From: Rhodospirillaceae bacterium
Lineage (GTDB): Bacteria > Pseudomonadota > Alphaproteobacteria > MPNO01 > UBA2964
DNA length: 5,120 nt
Reading direction: 5' to 3'
Assembly: GCA_018660305.1 (NCBI GenBank)
Contig: JABJKO010000182.1
Coordinates: 1-5,120, forward strand
This document shows, piece after piece, positions 1 to 5,120 of this stretch (positions within the stretch are counted from its first letter, which is position 1; each line of letters begins with the position of its first letter). The position numbers and the translations under genes are program-made. Below the pieces are notes generated by a model. It ran no database searches. It was given only the letters and a program-made list of their open reading frames with translations, and had not been told where the DNA came from.

Positions 1-125
1 AAAAGGGATTGAAGGAAGAGGATGCCGTTGAAAAAGAAGACGAACCCAAGGCCATAAAGACCGAATCTTCGGCCGCGGCCTCGGCGTCGGTCTCCGACTC
101 TGCGAAAAAGGACGAGAAGGTCTGA
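1..125 (+). CDS. tatA: TatA, Sec-independent (twin-arginine) translocase pore subunit, C-terminal end only
   Basis: This is the 3' end of an open frame that enters from the left edge; 40 codons are visible (first full codon at 3) before TGA at 123-125. The fragment begins KGLKEEDAVEKEDEP, which matches the end of the TatA amphipathic helix (typically FKKGLKEE) and the start of its tail. The rest is a low-complexity, Glu/Lys- then Ala/Ser-rich cytoplasmic tail, normal for TatA and poorly conserved. The transmembrane helix and most of the amphipathic helix lie outside the window. TatA oligomerises to form the translocation site for folded Tat substrates in the inner membrane. The identification rests on the short motif plus tatB and tatC immediately downstream. 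The tatA-tatB gap is 48 bases with no convincing terminator, so co-transcription is likely. Confidence 0.85.
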   Translation, partial: KGLKEEDAVEKEDEPKAIKTESSAAASASVSDSAKKDEKV

Positions 126-173
126 GACCTTCCGGTTCAAATCGTTTTATGAAGCCCGGGGTGCGGTGGCACC

Positions 174-674
174 ATGTTTGACATCGGTGGCTGGGAATTC
201 CTCCTTATTGGCGTGATCGCGATCGTCGTGATCGGGCCCAAAGACCTGCCCGGGACCATCCGTACCATCACGGGCTGGATAAGACGGGCCCGCTCTCTGG
301 CCAGCGAATTCCAGAGCGGTCTGGACGATATTGCCCGTGAGACCGAGCTGGATACCATGAAGGACGATCTGAAATCGGATCTGGGGCTCGATGACATCGC
401 CGATGCCGGCAATTCAATCCGCAATGATATCGAACAATCCATCGATCCGGACGGGGATATGGCGGACGAATTCAAGGAAGATTTCGACCTCGCCGATGAC
501 GATGATCCGTTCCTTAAGGAATATGCCGGCGAGGATGAAGACGACGAGTTGGACGATATAGACCCGAAATACCAAACCGCGGAACAGACCGCGGAAGAGG
601 GGCCTGGCGATGCAGAGCCCGCTGAGACGGAGCCCGGTGAGACGGAGCCCGTCGAGACGGTGAAAAAGGCCTGA
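174..674 (+). CDS. tatB: TatB, twin-arginine translocase receptor-complex subunit
   Basis: The 166-residue product starts MFDIGGWEFLLIGVIAIVV, the canonical TatB N-terminus. It has a short membrane helix (about residues 7-20) carrying Glu8, then the Gly21-Pro22 hinge, then an amphipathic helix (about 25-70) with the TatB-like stretch around SEFQSGLDDIARETELD. TatB binds TatC to form the receptor for twin-arginine signal peptides and hands substrates to TatA. The length is within the usual TatB range. From about residue 90 the tail is extremely acidic (runs such as DEDDELDD at 121-128), presumably disordered and cytoplasmic, and it ends in a three-copy EPxET repeat. The ATG at 174 is fixed by the conserved N-terminus; the ribosome-binding site is weak (GCGGTGG, 163-169). 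tatC follows after only two bases. The family call is certain; the role of the acidic tail is unknown. Confidence 0.96.
   Translation: MFDIGGWEFLLIGVIAIVVIGPKDLPGTIRTITGWIRRARSLASEFQSGLDDIARETELDTMKDDLKSDLGLDDIADAGNSIRNDIEQSIDPDGDMADEFKEDFDLADDDDPFLKEYAGEDEDDELDDIDPKYQTAEQTAEEGPGDAEPAETEPGETEPVETVKKA
615..659 (+). repeat. Three tandem 15-bp units at the 3' end of tatB (EPxET repeat)
   Basis: Three in-frame 15-base units lie at 615-629, 630-644 and 645-659. They follow the pattern GAGCCCnnnGAGACG and differ only at the middle codon (GCT, GGT, GTC). They encode EPAET, EPGET and EPVET, residues 148-162 of TatB. A weaker pair of 12-base units (576-587 and 588-599, encoding TAEQ and TAEE) lies just upstream. 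Near-identical codons suggest recent duplication by slippage within the disordered acidic tail, so copy number may vary between strains. Confidence 0.85.
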
Positions 675-676
675 CC

Positions 677-1498
677 ATGAGTGACGAGGCCCCGGATCCG
701 ATAAACGAGGACGAAACCTCCGACGACGAAACAAAGATGCCGTTGCTGGCCCATCTGGTCGAGCTCCGAACGCGGATGCTCTGGTGCATCGGCTCTTTCG
801 TTGTTCTGTTTTTTGCCTGCGTGCCGCTGGCCTCCAAGTTCTACATCTTCCTGATGCAGCCGCTTTACGAGATCATGAAGGATAAGCCCGGCGCGCGGAT
901 GATCTTTACAGGCCTGCCGGAACAGTTCCTGACCGAAATCAAAATCGCGTTTTTCACGGCGCTTGCCATCTCGACGCCCATCCTGCTGCTCCAGATCTGG
1001 AAATTCGTCGCCCCCGGGCTCTACAAGGACGAAAAAACCGCCTTTACGCCGTTCCTGGTGGCAACACCTGTTCTGTTCAGTCTCGGGGCGGCGCTGGTTT
1101 ATTATTTCATCATCCCCATGGCGTGGCGGTTTTTCCTCAGTTTCGAGATGCCGGCAGGGCCGGATTCCCTGGCCATCCAGCTTGAACCCAAGGTGAATGA
1201 ATATCTCTCGCTGGTGTTGCTGCTGATGTTCGCCTTCGGGGTGGGCTTTGAACTGCCTGTCTTCCTGATCCTGCTGGCACGGGTCGGAATCGTTAGTTCC
1301 ACCGGCCTCGCCAACAAAAGACGCTATGCCATCGTCGCGGTCTTTGTGTTTGCGGCGGTTCTGACACCGCCGGACGTGATCAGCCAGATCGGGCTCGCGT
1401 TTCCCTTGATCCTGCTCTATGAGATTTCCATCATTGGCGCCCGCATGATCGAAAAAAAGCGGGCCCAACGCGACGCGGGAGCGGATTCCACTACCTAG
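677..1498 (+). CDS. tatC: TatC, twin-arginine translocase core membrane subunit
   Basis: The product is a 273-residue polytopic membrane protein, the Tat component that recognises the twin-arginine signal peptide. After an acidic N-terminal extension (residues 1-20) comes the family motif MPLLAHLVELRTR (21-33). Six hydrophobic segments follow at roughly 36-56, 88-110, 124-147, 177-200, 216-229 and 236-253. The signal-peptide site is visible in the first cytoplasmic loop, where Phe110 in WKFVAPGLYKDEK and Glu119 correspond to E. coli Phe94 and Glu103. Glu192 in GVGFELPVF matches the conserved intramembrane Glu (E. coli Glu170), and LTPPD (229-233) is the usual fifth-helix signature. The start lies two bases after the tatB stop, with AAGG at 666-669 as a plausible ribosome-binding site, so translation is probably coupled to tatB. 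Length and residues are normal, and I see no defect. Confidence 0.98.
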   Translation: MSDEAPDPINEDETSDDETKMPLLAHLVELRTRMLWCIGSFVVLFFACVPLASKFYIFLMQPLYEIMKDKPGARMIFTGLPEQFLTEIKIAFFTALAISTPILLLQIWKFVAPGLYKDEKTAFTPFLVATPVLFSLGAALVYYFIIPMAWRFFLSFEMPAGPDSLAIQLEPKVNEYLSLVLLLMFAFGVGFELPVFLILLARVGIVSSTGLANKRRYAIVAVFVFAAVLTPPDVISQIGLAFPLILLYEISIIGARMIEKKRAQRDAGADSTT

Positions 1499-1514
1499 AA
1501 GACTTTAAGTTTAC

Positions 1515-1543
1515 TGGACGGTGCCCTAGCTAATCCGTATAAC
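1515..1543 (+). promoter_or_regulatory. Candidate sigma70-type promoter for serS
   Basis: A -35-like TGGACG (1515-1520, 4 of 6 to TTGACA) and a -10-like TATAAC (1538-1543, 5 of 6 to TATAAT) are separated by exactly 17 bases. They lie in the 85-base tatC-serS gap. Transcription would start near 1550, giving a leader of about 34 bases before the serS ATG. A perfect 10-base palindrome, CGCCCGGGCG (1545-1554), sits right at the predicted start. There is no clear terminator after tatC, so read-through from the tat operon may also supply serS. This is a match by eye only. Confidence 0.45.
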
Positions 1544-1583
1544 CCGCCCGGGCGTTCGCCGTATTTCGTCGCCGGAGCGTAAC

Positions 1584-2858
1584 ATGCTTGATATCCGCTG
1601 GATCCGGGAAAATCCCGAAGAGTTCGACGCCGCGTTGAAAATGCGCGGGATGGCGGCCATGGCCGCGGGGCTGGTCGATCTCGATGCAAGGCGCCGGGCG
1701 GCGCAGACCGAACTTCAGGAAGCACAAACCCGTCGCAATGATGCCTCGAAGCAGATTGGCGCCGCGAAAGCGAGCGGCGGCGATGCCGATGCCCTGATCG
1801 CCGAGGTGGCCTCGCTCAAGGAGAGAATGCAGACCCTCGAGGAAGACGAGGGGCGCGTCTCGGCCGAACTCGACGAAAGCCTGGCCGCCATTCCCAATAT
1901 TCCCGCCGCGGGTGTGCCGGCGGGCGAGAGCGAAGACGACAATGTGGAAGTCCGCACGGTCGGCGAGCCCCCAGGTTTCGATTTCGAGGCACAGGACCAT
2001 GTGGCCATAGGCGAAAAGCTTGGCGGCATGAGTTTTGAGGACGGCGCGAAGCTGGCCGGTGCGCGTTTCGTGGTGCTGTCGGGGCCTCTCGCGCGGCTCG
2101 ACCGTGCCATCAGCGCCTTCATGCTCGATATGCATACCCGGGAATTCGGCTATACCGAGGTCAGCCCGCCTGTCCTGGTGAAGGACGAGGCCCTGTTCGG
2201 GACCGGGCAGCTTCCCAAATTCGCCGAGGATCTATACCGGACGGAAGACGATTTCTGGCTGATTCCCACCGCCGAGGTTCCGCTGACCAACCTGGTTGCC
2301 GACGAGATCATCGACGAGGAGACGCTGCCCCTTCGTTTTACAGCCCTGACACCCTGTTTCCGTTCGGAAGCGGGGGCGGCCGGACGCGATACGCGGGGCA
2401 TGCTGCGCCAGCATCAATTCAACAAGGTGGAGCTGGTCAGCATCGTTCATCCCGATCAGTCGGAAGAAGAGCATGAACGCATGACCGGGGCGGCGGAAGA
2501 AGTGCTCAAAAGGCTTGGTCTCGCCTATCGGGTGATGGTGCTGTCCACCGGAGATTTGGGCTTTTCGGCCCGGAAAACCTACGATCTTGAGGTATGGTTG
2601 CCGGGGCAGGACACCTATCGCGAAATTTCCTCCTGTTCCAATTGTGGGGATTTTCAGGCCCGCCGCATGCGCGCCCGCTACCGGCCCAGCGCCTCTAAGG
2701 GGACACAATTCGTCCATACCCTCAACGGGTCGGGATTGGCGGTCGGAAGGACCCTGATCGCGGTTTTGGAGAATTATCAGCAGGCAGACGGTTCCGTCAT
2801 CGTGCCCGAGGCGCTGCGGCCCTATATGGATGGCTGCGAAAGATTGTCGCCCCCATGA
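1584..2858 (+). CDS. serS: Seryl-tRNA synthetase (SerRS), class II
   Basis: The 424-residue enzyme charges tRNA(Ser), and selenocysteine tRNA where present, with serine in the cytoplasm. Its length is typical for bacterial SerRS. Residues 1-11 ([11 protein letters not shown]) are the usual start. Residues about 28-103 form the charged antiparallel coiled coil that contacts the long variable arm of tRNA(Ser). The catalytic core holds the serine-binding TAE (229-231), class II motif 2 as [14 protein letters not shown] (259-272) followed by RQHQFNKVE, the [15 protein letters not shown] segment (347-361) and motif 3 as [14 protein letters not shown] (384-397). All key class II residues, including the motif 2 and motif 3 arginines, are present. 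GGAG at 1574-1577 is six bases from the ATG and supports this start. The stop overlaps the pcm start by four bases (ATGA). In related genomes surE often follows serS, but not here. Confidence 0.99.
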   Translation: MLDIRWIRENPEEFDAALKMRGMAAMAAGLVDLDARRRAAQTELQEAQTRRNDASKQIGAAKASGGDADALIAEVASLKERMQTLEEDEGRVSAELDESLAAIPNIPAAGVPAGESEDDNVEVRTVGEPPGFDFEAQDHVAIGEKLGGMSFEDGAKLAGARFVVLSGPLARLDRAISAFMLDMHTREFGYTEVSPPVLVKDEALFGTGQLPKFAEDLYRTEDDFWLIPTAEVPLTNLVADEIIDEETLPLRFTALTPCFRSEAGAAGRDTRGMLRQHQFNKVELVSIVHPDQSEEEHERMTGAAEEVLKRLGLAYRVMVLSTGDLGFSARKTYDLEVWLPGQDTYREISSCSNCGDFQARRMRARYRPSASKGTQFVHTLNGSGLAVGRTLIAVLENYQQADGSVIVPEALRPYMDGCERLSPP

Positions 2859-3520
2859 CACTCGAAGCGCGGAAAATCCGTCTGGTTATGGAATTGCGCC
2901 AGCAGGGTATTACAGATCAGACGGTTTTGTCGGCCATCGAACGGGTGCCGCGGGAAGCCTTTGTGCCGGAATCCTTTCAGGATCAGGCCTATGAGAACAC
3001 GGCCTTGCCCATCGGCCACGGCCAGACCATCAGCCAACCGGCGGTGGTCGGTTTCATGACCCAGGCCCTTGAGCTGGGACCGCGCATGAAGGTCCTGGAA
3101 ATCGGTACCGGCTGCGGCTATCAGGCGGCCGTCCTGGCCCAGCTCTGCCGCCGGGTCTATACCATCGAACGCTATCGTGAATTGCTGCGTGACTCGGAGA
3201 AACGGCTTCAAGGCCTTCGTATCAGTAATGTGACAACCAAATGGGGCGATGGGCATAAGGGATGGCCGGAACAGGCGCCTTTTGACCGGATCATCCTGAC
3301 AGCCGCGTCGGTGGAGGTCCCGGCGGCCCTGTTCGAGCAGCTTGGCGACGACGGTATTTTGATCGCGCCGGTGGGTAAAAGCAGCTATGAGCAGGTGTTG
3401 ATGCGCTTTCGCCGGGTGGAGGGCGGTTGGGAAACCGACGAGCTTTGGCCGGTCCGCTTCGTTCCCATGGTCGACGGTACGGTCAATGGGACGGAAATCG
3501 CGGTTGAAGGCAGTTGTTGA
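2855..3520 (+). CDS. pcm: Protein-L-isoaspartate(D-aspartate) O-methyltransferase
   Basis: The 221-residue, SAM-dependent cytoplasmic repair enzyme methylates the side-chain carboxyl of isoaspartyl residues in damaged proteins, allowing return to normal aspartate. Family signatures appear in order: RVPREAFVP (30-38), [13 protein letters not shown] (50-62) containing the substrate-side Ser60, the SAM-binding motif [19 protein letters not shown] (80-97), the acidic residue after strand 2 in VYTIE (Glu105), [16 protein letters not shown] (131-146), and a C-terminal PVRFVPMV (199-206). The length is normal and no catalytic feature is missing. The ATG overlaps the serS stop as ATGA and has no Shine-Dalgarno sequence in front (the preceding bases are C-rich), so translation probably depends on reinitiation after serS. 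Pcm beside an NlpD-type lipoprotein gene resembles the surE-pcm-nlpD order known in gammaproteobacteria. Confidence 0.97.
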   Translation: MTLEARKIRLVMELRQQGITDQTVLSAIERVPREAFVPESFQDQAYENTALPIGHGQTISQPAVVGFMTQALELGPRMKVLEIGTGCGYQAAVLAQLCRRVYTIERYRELLRDSEKRLQGLRISNVTTKWGDGHKGWPEQAPFDRIILTAASVEVPAALFEQLGDDGILIAPVGKSSYEQVLMRFRRVEGGWETDELWPVRFVPMVDGTVNGTEIAVEGSC

Positions 3521-3545
3521 TCTGGAATCACAGGATTCCTATGCT
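3517..3545 (+). promoter_or_regulatory. Weak candidate promoter for the LysM/M23 lipoprotein gene (would give a leaderless mRNA)
   Basis: TTGATC (3517-3522, 4 of 6 to TTGACA) and TATGCT (3540-3545, 4 of 6 to TATAAT) are separated by exactly 17 bases. Initiation six or seven bases after the -10 would fall at or next to the ATG at 3552, giving a leaderless transcript. Such transcripts are common in some alphaproteobacteria, and this would fit the lack of a well-placed Shine-Dalgarno sequence for that ATG. The match is modest and could be chance. Confidence 0.25.
3524..3539 (+). promoter_or_regulatory. Small hairpin overlapping an AGGA ribosome-binding motif
   Basis: GGAATC (3524-3529) and GATTCC (3534-3539) are perfect inverted repeats around the four-base loop ACAG. 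The hairpin begins four bases after the pcm stop. AGGA (3532-3535) lies half in the loop and half in the 3' arm, so folding could partly hide it. No T-run follows, so it does not look like an intrinsic terminator. It could tune translation of the downstream gene or protect an mRNA end; both are inference. Confidence 0.4.
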
Positions 3546-3555
3546 AGTGCCATGA
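3541..3555 (+). other. Possible four-codon leader ORF (MLVP) overlapping the lipoprotein start
   Basis: ATG CTA GTG CCA TGA reads 3541-3555. AGGA at 3532-3535 is five bases upstream of this ATG, an ideal spacing, whereas the same AGGA is 16 bases from the lipoprotein ATG at 3552 and too far to serve it. The leader stop TGA overlaps that ATG as ATGA, the same coupling geometry seen at serS-pcm. This may be a minimal coupling ORF, but something this short can also be chance. Confidence 0.3.
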
Positions 3556-4637
3556 AGACACGTTCGATTACTCTTCGCACCACGCCATTGATTGCCGTTC
3601 TCGCGGCAATGCTGGCGGTGAGCTGTGCGCCGACCAACTATCCCGAGCCTATCGTGAGGCGGCCGGTACCCACATTGCCGGACGCCAGCGTTCAGCCGCA
3701 GGACAAGAATACCATCGTCGTCAGACGGGGAGACAGCCTGTATGCGCTGGCGCGCCGGCATGGCATTCCCATCCGGGGATTGATCGACGCCAATCAATTG
3801 AGAGCGCCCTACCGAATTCATCCCGGCCAACGGCTAAAGATGCCGCGATCCCGCTACCATATCGTCGGCGGTGGGGAGACGGTCTATTCCATCGCGCGGA
3901 CCTATAAGGTGGAGATGGGCCCGCTTGTGCGTATCAACCGGATTCCGCCGCCCTACCGGGTGGCAAAAGGACAAAGGCTGAGGCTGCCCGATCCCGCCAA
4001 ACCGAAATACCGCAAAGTGGTGTCCGTGGACCGGTCGTCGGGACGGGTGACGTCGACGTCAAAGACCCGGAGAAAGCCACCCCAATGGATATCGAAACCG
4101 CGGCGAAGGTCGCGGCGCGAACCGCCACCGGCGCCCCCCAAAAGAGTCAAGTGGCAGAACCCCGATGCCACGGGTCCCCTGAAAGTACCGCCGCCCCGCA
4201 GCAACCGTAAGTTCCTGTGGCCGCTCAAGGGGAAGGTCATCGTCGCCTTCGGTGTCCGCAAGGGCGGGCTCCACAATGACGGGATCAATATCGCGGCCCG
4301 CAAGGGGGTTGCCATCCGAGCGGCGGAGAACGGCGTTGTCGCTTATGCCGGCAACCAGCTTCAGGGCTTTGGCAATCTCGTTCTGATCAAGCATTCCGGC
4401 GGCTGGATGTCGGCCTATGCCCATAGTTCGGTCATCCATGTCAGCCGCGGCGATGTGGTCCGCCGCGGGCAGGTCATTGCGCGCGTGGGCCGGACCGGCA
4501 ACGTCAGTAAGCCGCAACTGCATTTCGAGCTTAGGAAGGGCGATCGCGCGGTCAACCCGAGACGCTATCTGGTGCGGTTCGCGTTCCTCATGCCGACCGC
4601 ACCGCAATGGGCGAAACTGCCGACCCTTAAGCGCTGA
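3552..4637 (+). CDS. LysM/M23 lipoprotein with degenerate LytM domain, NlpD/EnvC/DipM-type amidase-regulator candidate
   Basis: The 361-residue product is a probable lipoprotein. A basic N-terminus and hydrophobic core (about 12-23) precede LAVSC with Cys25, a slightly off-consensus lipobox. Two LysM peptidoglycan-binding domains follow at about 54-97 (VVRRGDSLYALARRHGI) and 102-145 (YHIVGGGETVYSIARTY). A very basic, Pro/Arg-rich linker (about 146-220) leads to an M23/LytM domain (about 222-339) starting FLWPLKGKVIVAFG. The metallopeptidase site is degenerate. The usual HxGxD is HNDGIN (His241, Asn246), so the Asp ligand is missing, and the usual HLH before FE is QLHFE (Gln322, His324). His291 in AYAH remains. 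Family knowledge links such loss to activators of amidases (EnvC, NlpD) and DipM, so I infer regulation of septal hydrolases rather than cleavage. The start at 3552 is chosen because it gives the signal peptide directly; the in-frame ATG at 3486 lies inside pcm and adds 22 charged residues. Confidence 0.9.
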   Translation: MKTRSITLRTTPLIAVLAAMLAVSCAPTNYPEPIVRRPVPTLPDASVQPQDKNTIVVRRGDSLYALARRHGIPIRGLIDANQLRAPYRIHPGQRLKMPRSRYHIVGGGETVYSIARTYKVEMGPLVRINRIPPPYRVAKGQRLRLPDPAKPKYRKVVSVDRSSGRVTSTSKTRRKPPQWISKPRRRSRREPPPAPPKRVKWQNPDATGPLKVPPPRSNRKFLWPLKGKVIVAFGVRKGGLHNDGINIAARKGVAIRAAENGVVAYAGNQLQGFGNLVLIKHSGGWMSAYAHSSVIHVSRGDVVRRGQVIARVGRTGNVSKPQLHFELRKGDRAVNPRRYLVRFAFLMPTAPQWAKLPTLKR

Positions 4638-4642
4638 CGCCG

Positions 4643-5120
4643 CTATTTAAGCTGTTTGCCCATTCGTCCGGCGAGGTCCTGGATGAATTGCCAGGCGACG
4701 CGGCCCGATCTGGCGCCGCGGGTCACCGACCATTCCACGGCGTCGGCGTGCAGCACGTCGGCCGGGACGTCGAGACCGTATTCCCGGGCATATCCGTCTA
4801 CCATGGCGAAAAAAGTGTCCTGATCGCAATTGTGAAAGCCCAGCCACAGGCCGAACCGGTCGGACAGGGATACTTTTTCTTCCACCGCTTCGGCGGGGTT
4901 GATGGCGGTCGAGCGTTCGTTTTCGATCATATCGCGCGGCATCAGGTGACGGCGGTTGGAGGTGGCGTAGAATAGGACGTTTTCGGGGCGGCCTTCGATT
5001 CCGCCTTCCAGTAGCGCCTTGAGGGATTTGTATGTGTCGTCCTGCGCATCGAACGACAAATCGTCACAGAACAGCAGAAAGGCGCGCTCCGACTCGGTTC
5101 GCAATATGGGCAGGAGCCGG
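4643..5120 (-). CDS. DUF815-family AAA+ ATPase, C-terminal part (5' end beyond window)
   Basis: 158 codons are visible and the frame stays open to the right edge, so the start and the Walker A loop are outside. Numbered from the first full codon (5117-5119), the fragment shows the Walker B strand FLLFCDDLSF (14-23) with Asp19-Asp20. Next come a sensor-1-like strand VLFYATSNRRHLMP (48-61) with Asn55, the DUF815 signature NPAEAVEEKVSLSDRFGLWL containing a probable arginine finger at Arg88, and a sensor-2-like GARSGRVAWQF (135-145). This order identifies the DUF815 group of P-loop ATPases, whose cellular role is not established to my knowledge. The TAG stop (complement of 4643-4645) is five bases from the lipoprotein stop, so the genes converge. 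TTG at 5102-5104 is not the start, because conserved-looking residues RLLPI continue upstream of it. Confidence 0.93.
   Translation of the reverse strand, partial: RLLPILRTESERAFLLFCDDLSFDAQDDTYKSLKALLEGGIEGRPENVLFYATSNRRHLMPRDMIENERSTAINPAEAVEEKVSLSDRFGLWLGFHNCDQDTFFAMVDGYAREYGLDVPADVLHADAVEWSVTRGARSGRVAWQFIQDLAGRMGKQLK

Noticed and set aside
149..181. Ten-codon ORF across the tatB start (MKPGVRWHHV)
   Set aside because: There is no ribosome-binding site in front and no coupling geometry with tatB; probably chance.
137..1468. Long - strand open frame (443 codons) opposite tatB and tatC
   Set aside because: It lies fully antisense to two unmistakable genes. Its product is low-complexity (His/Arg/Gln-rich, then Ser-rich) with no recognisable domain, as expected from a mirrored frame in GC-rich DNA.
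1530..2861. Several - strand open frames opposite serS
   Set aside because: They are antisense to SerRS, which is conserved along its whole length; none has a recognisable motif or a supported start.
3486..3551. Upstream in-frame ATG extending the lipoprotein by 22 residues
   Set aside because: It lies inside pcm, adds charged residues before the signal peptide, and would disrupt the lipoprotein signal that begins at 3552.
4626..4651. Inverted repeat (CTTAA...TTAAG with inner GCG...CGC) spanning both convergent stop codons, considered as a bidirectional terminator
   Set aside because: The stem is short and AT-rich outside, has a three-base bulge, and has no T-run on either side; too weak to call.
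4688..4975. + strand open frame opposite the DUF815 ATPase
   Set aside because: It mirrors a well-conserved AAA+ domain and has no motif of its own.
5102..5104. TTG as the start codon of the DUF815 gene
   Set aside because: The frame stays open to the window edge, and the Walker A region needed upstream has not yet been reached, so the gene is truncated by the window.
1..5120. CRISPR arrays, insertion sequences, tRNA or rRNA genes, phage or defence genes
   Set aside because: No regularly spaced repeats, terminal inverted repeats, transposase motifs or tRNA-like folds were seen; coding sequence of conserved genes fills nearly the whole window.

Overview
The window is a dense, GC-rich chromosomal segment with short gaps, gene overlaps and no mobile elements. 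It looks alphaproteobacterial. TatB, TatC, SerS and Pcm read like alphaproteobacterial versions, and the gene order (tatA-tatB-tatC-serS-pcm-LysM/M23 lipoprotein, then a DUF815 ATPase) is one I associate with Rhodospirillales-like lineages. I cannot name a genus from sequence alone.

Layout. Positions 1-125 hold the last 40 codons of tatA. tatB (174-674) and tatC (677-1498) follow on the + strand and complete a three-component twin-arginine translocase operon. An 85-base gap holds a good sigma70-type promoter candidate for serS (1584-2858), seryl-tRNA synthetase. serS overlaps pcm (2855-3520), protein-L-isoaspartate O-methyltransferase, by an ATGA. After a 31-base gap with a small hairpin, a Shine-Dalgarno-like motif and a four-codon leader ORF comes a lipoprotein gene (3552-4637). 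It encodes two LysM domains and a degenerate M23/LytM domain of the NlpD/EnvC/DipM type. The - strand gene from 4643 past the window edge is the C-terminal part of a DUF815-family AAA+ ATPase. It converges on the lipoprotein gene with five bases between stop codons.

How the genes relate. TatABC exports folded proteins to the periplasm, including, in characterised bacteria, cell-wall amidases. The LysM/LytM lipoprotein has lost key metallopeptidase residues, so it is more likely an amidase or hydrolase regulator than an enzyme. A Tat-to-amidase-to-activator link is attractive but is inference here. SerS is housekeeping and Pcm repairs aged proteins. The surE gene that often sits between serS and pcm is absent.

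I see no clearly undescribed system. The points most worth a second look are the missing surE, the degenerate LytM active site, and the compact regulatory arrangement at the start of the lipoprotein gene.
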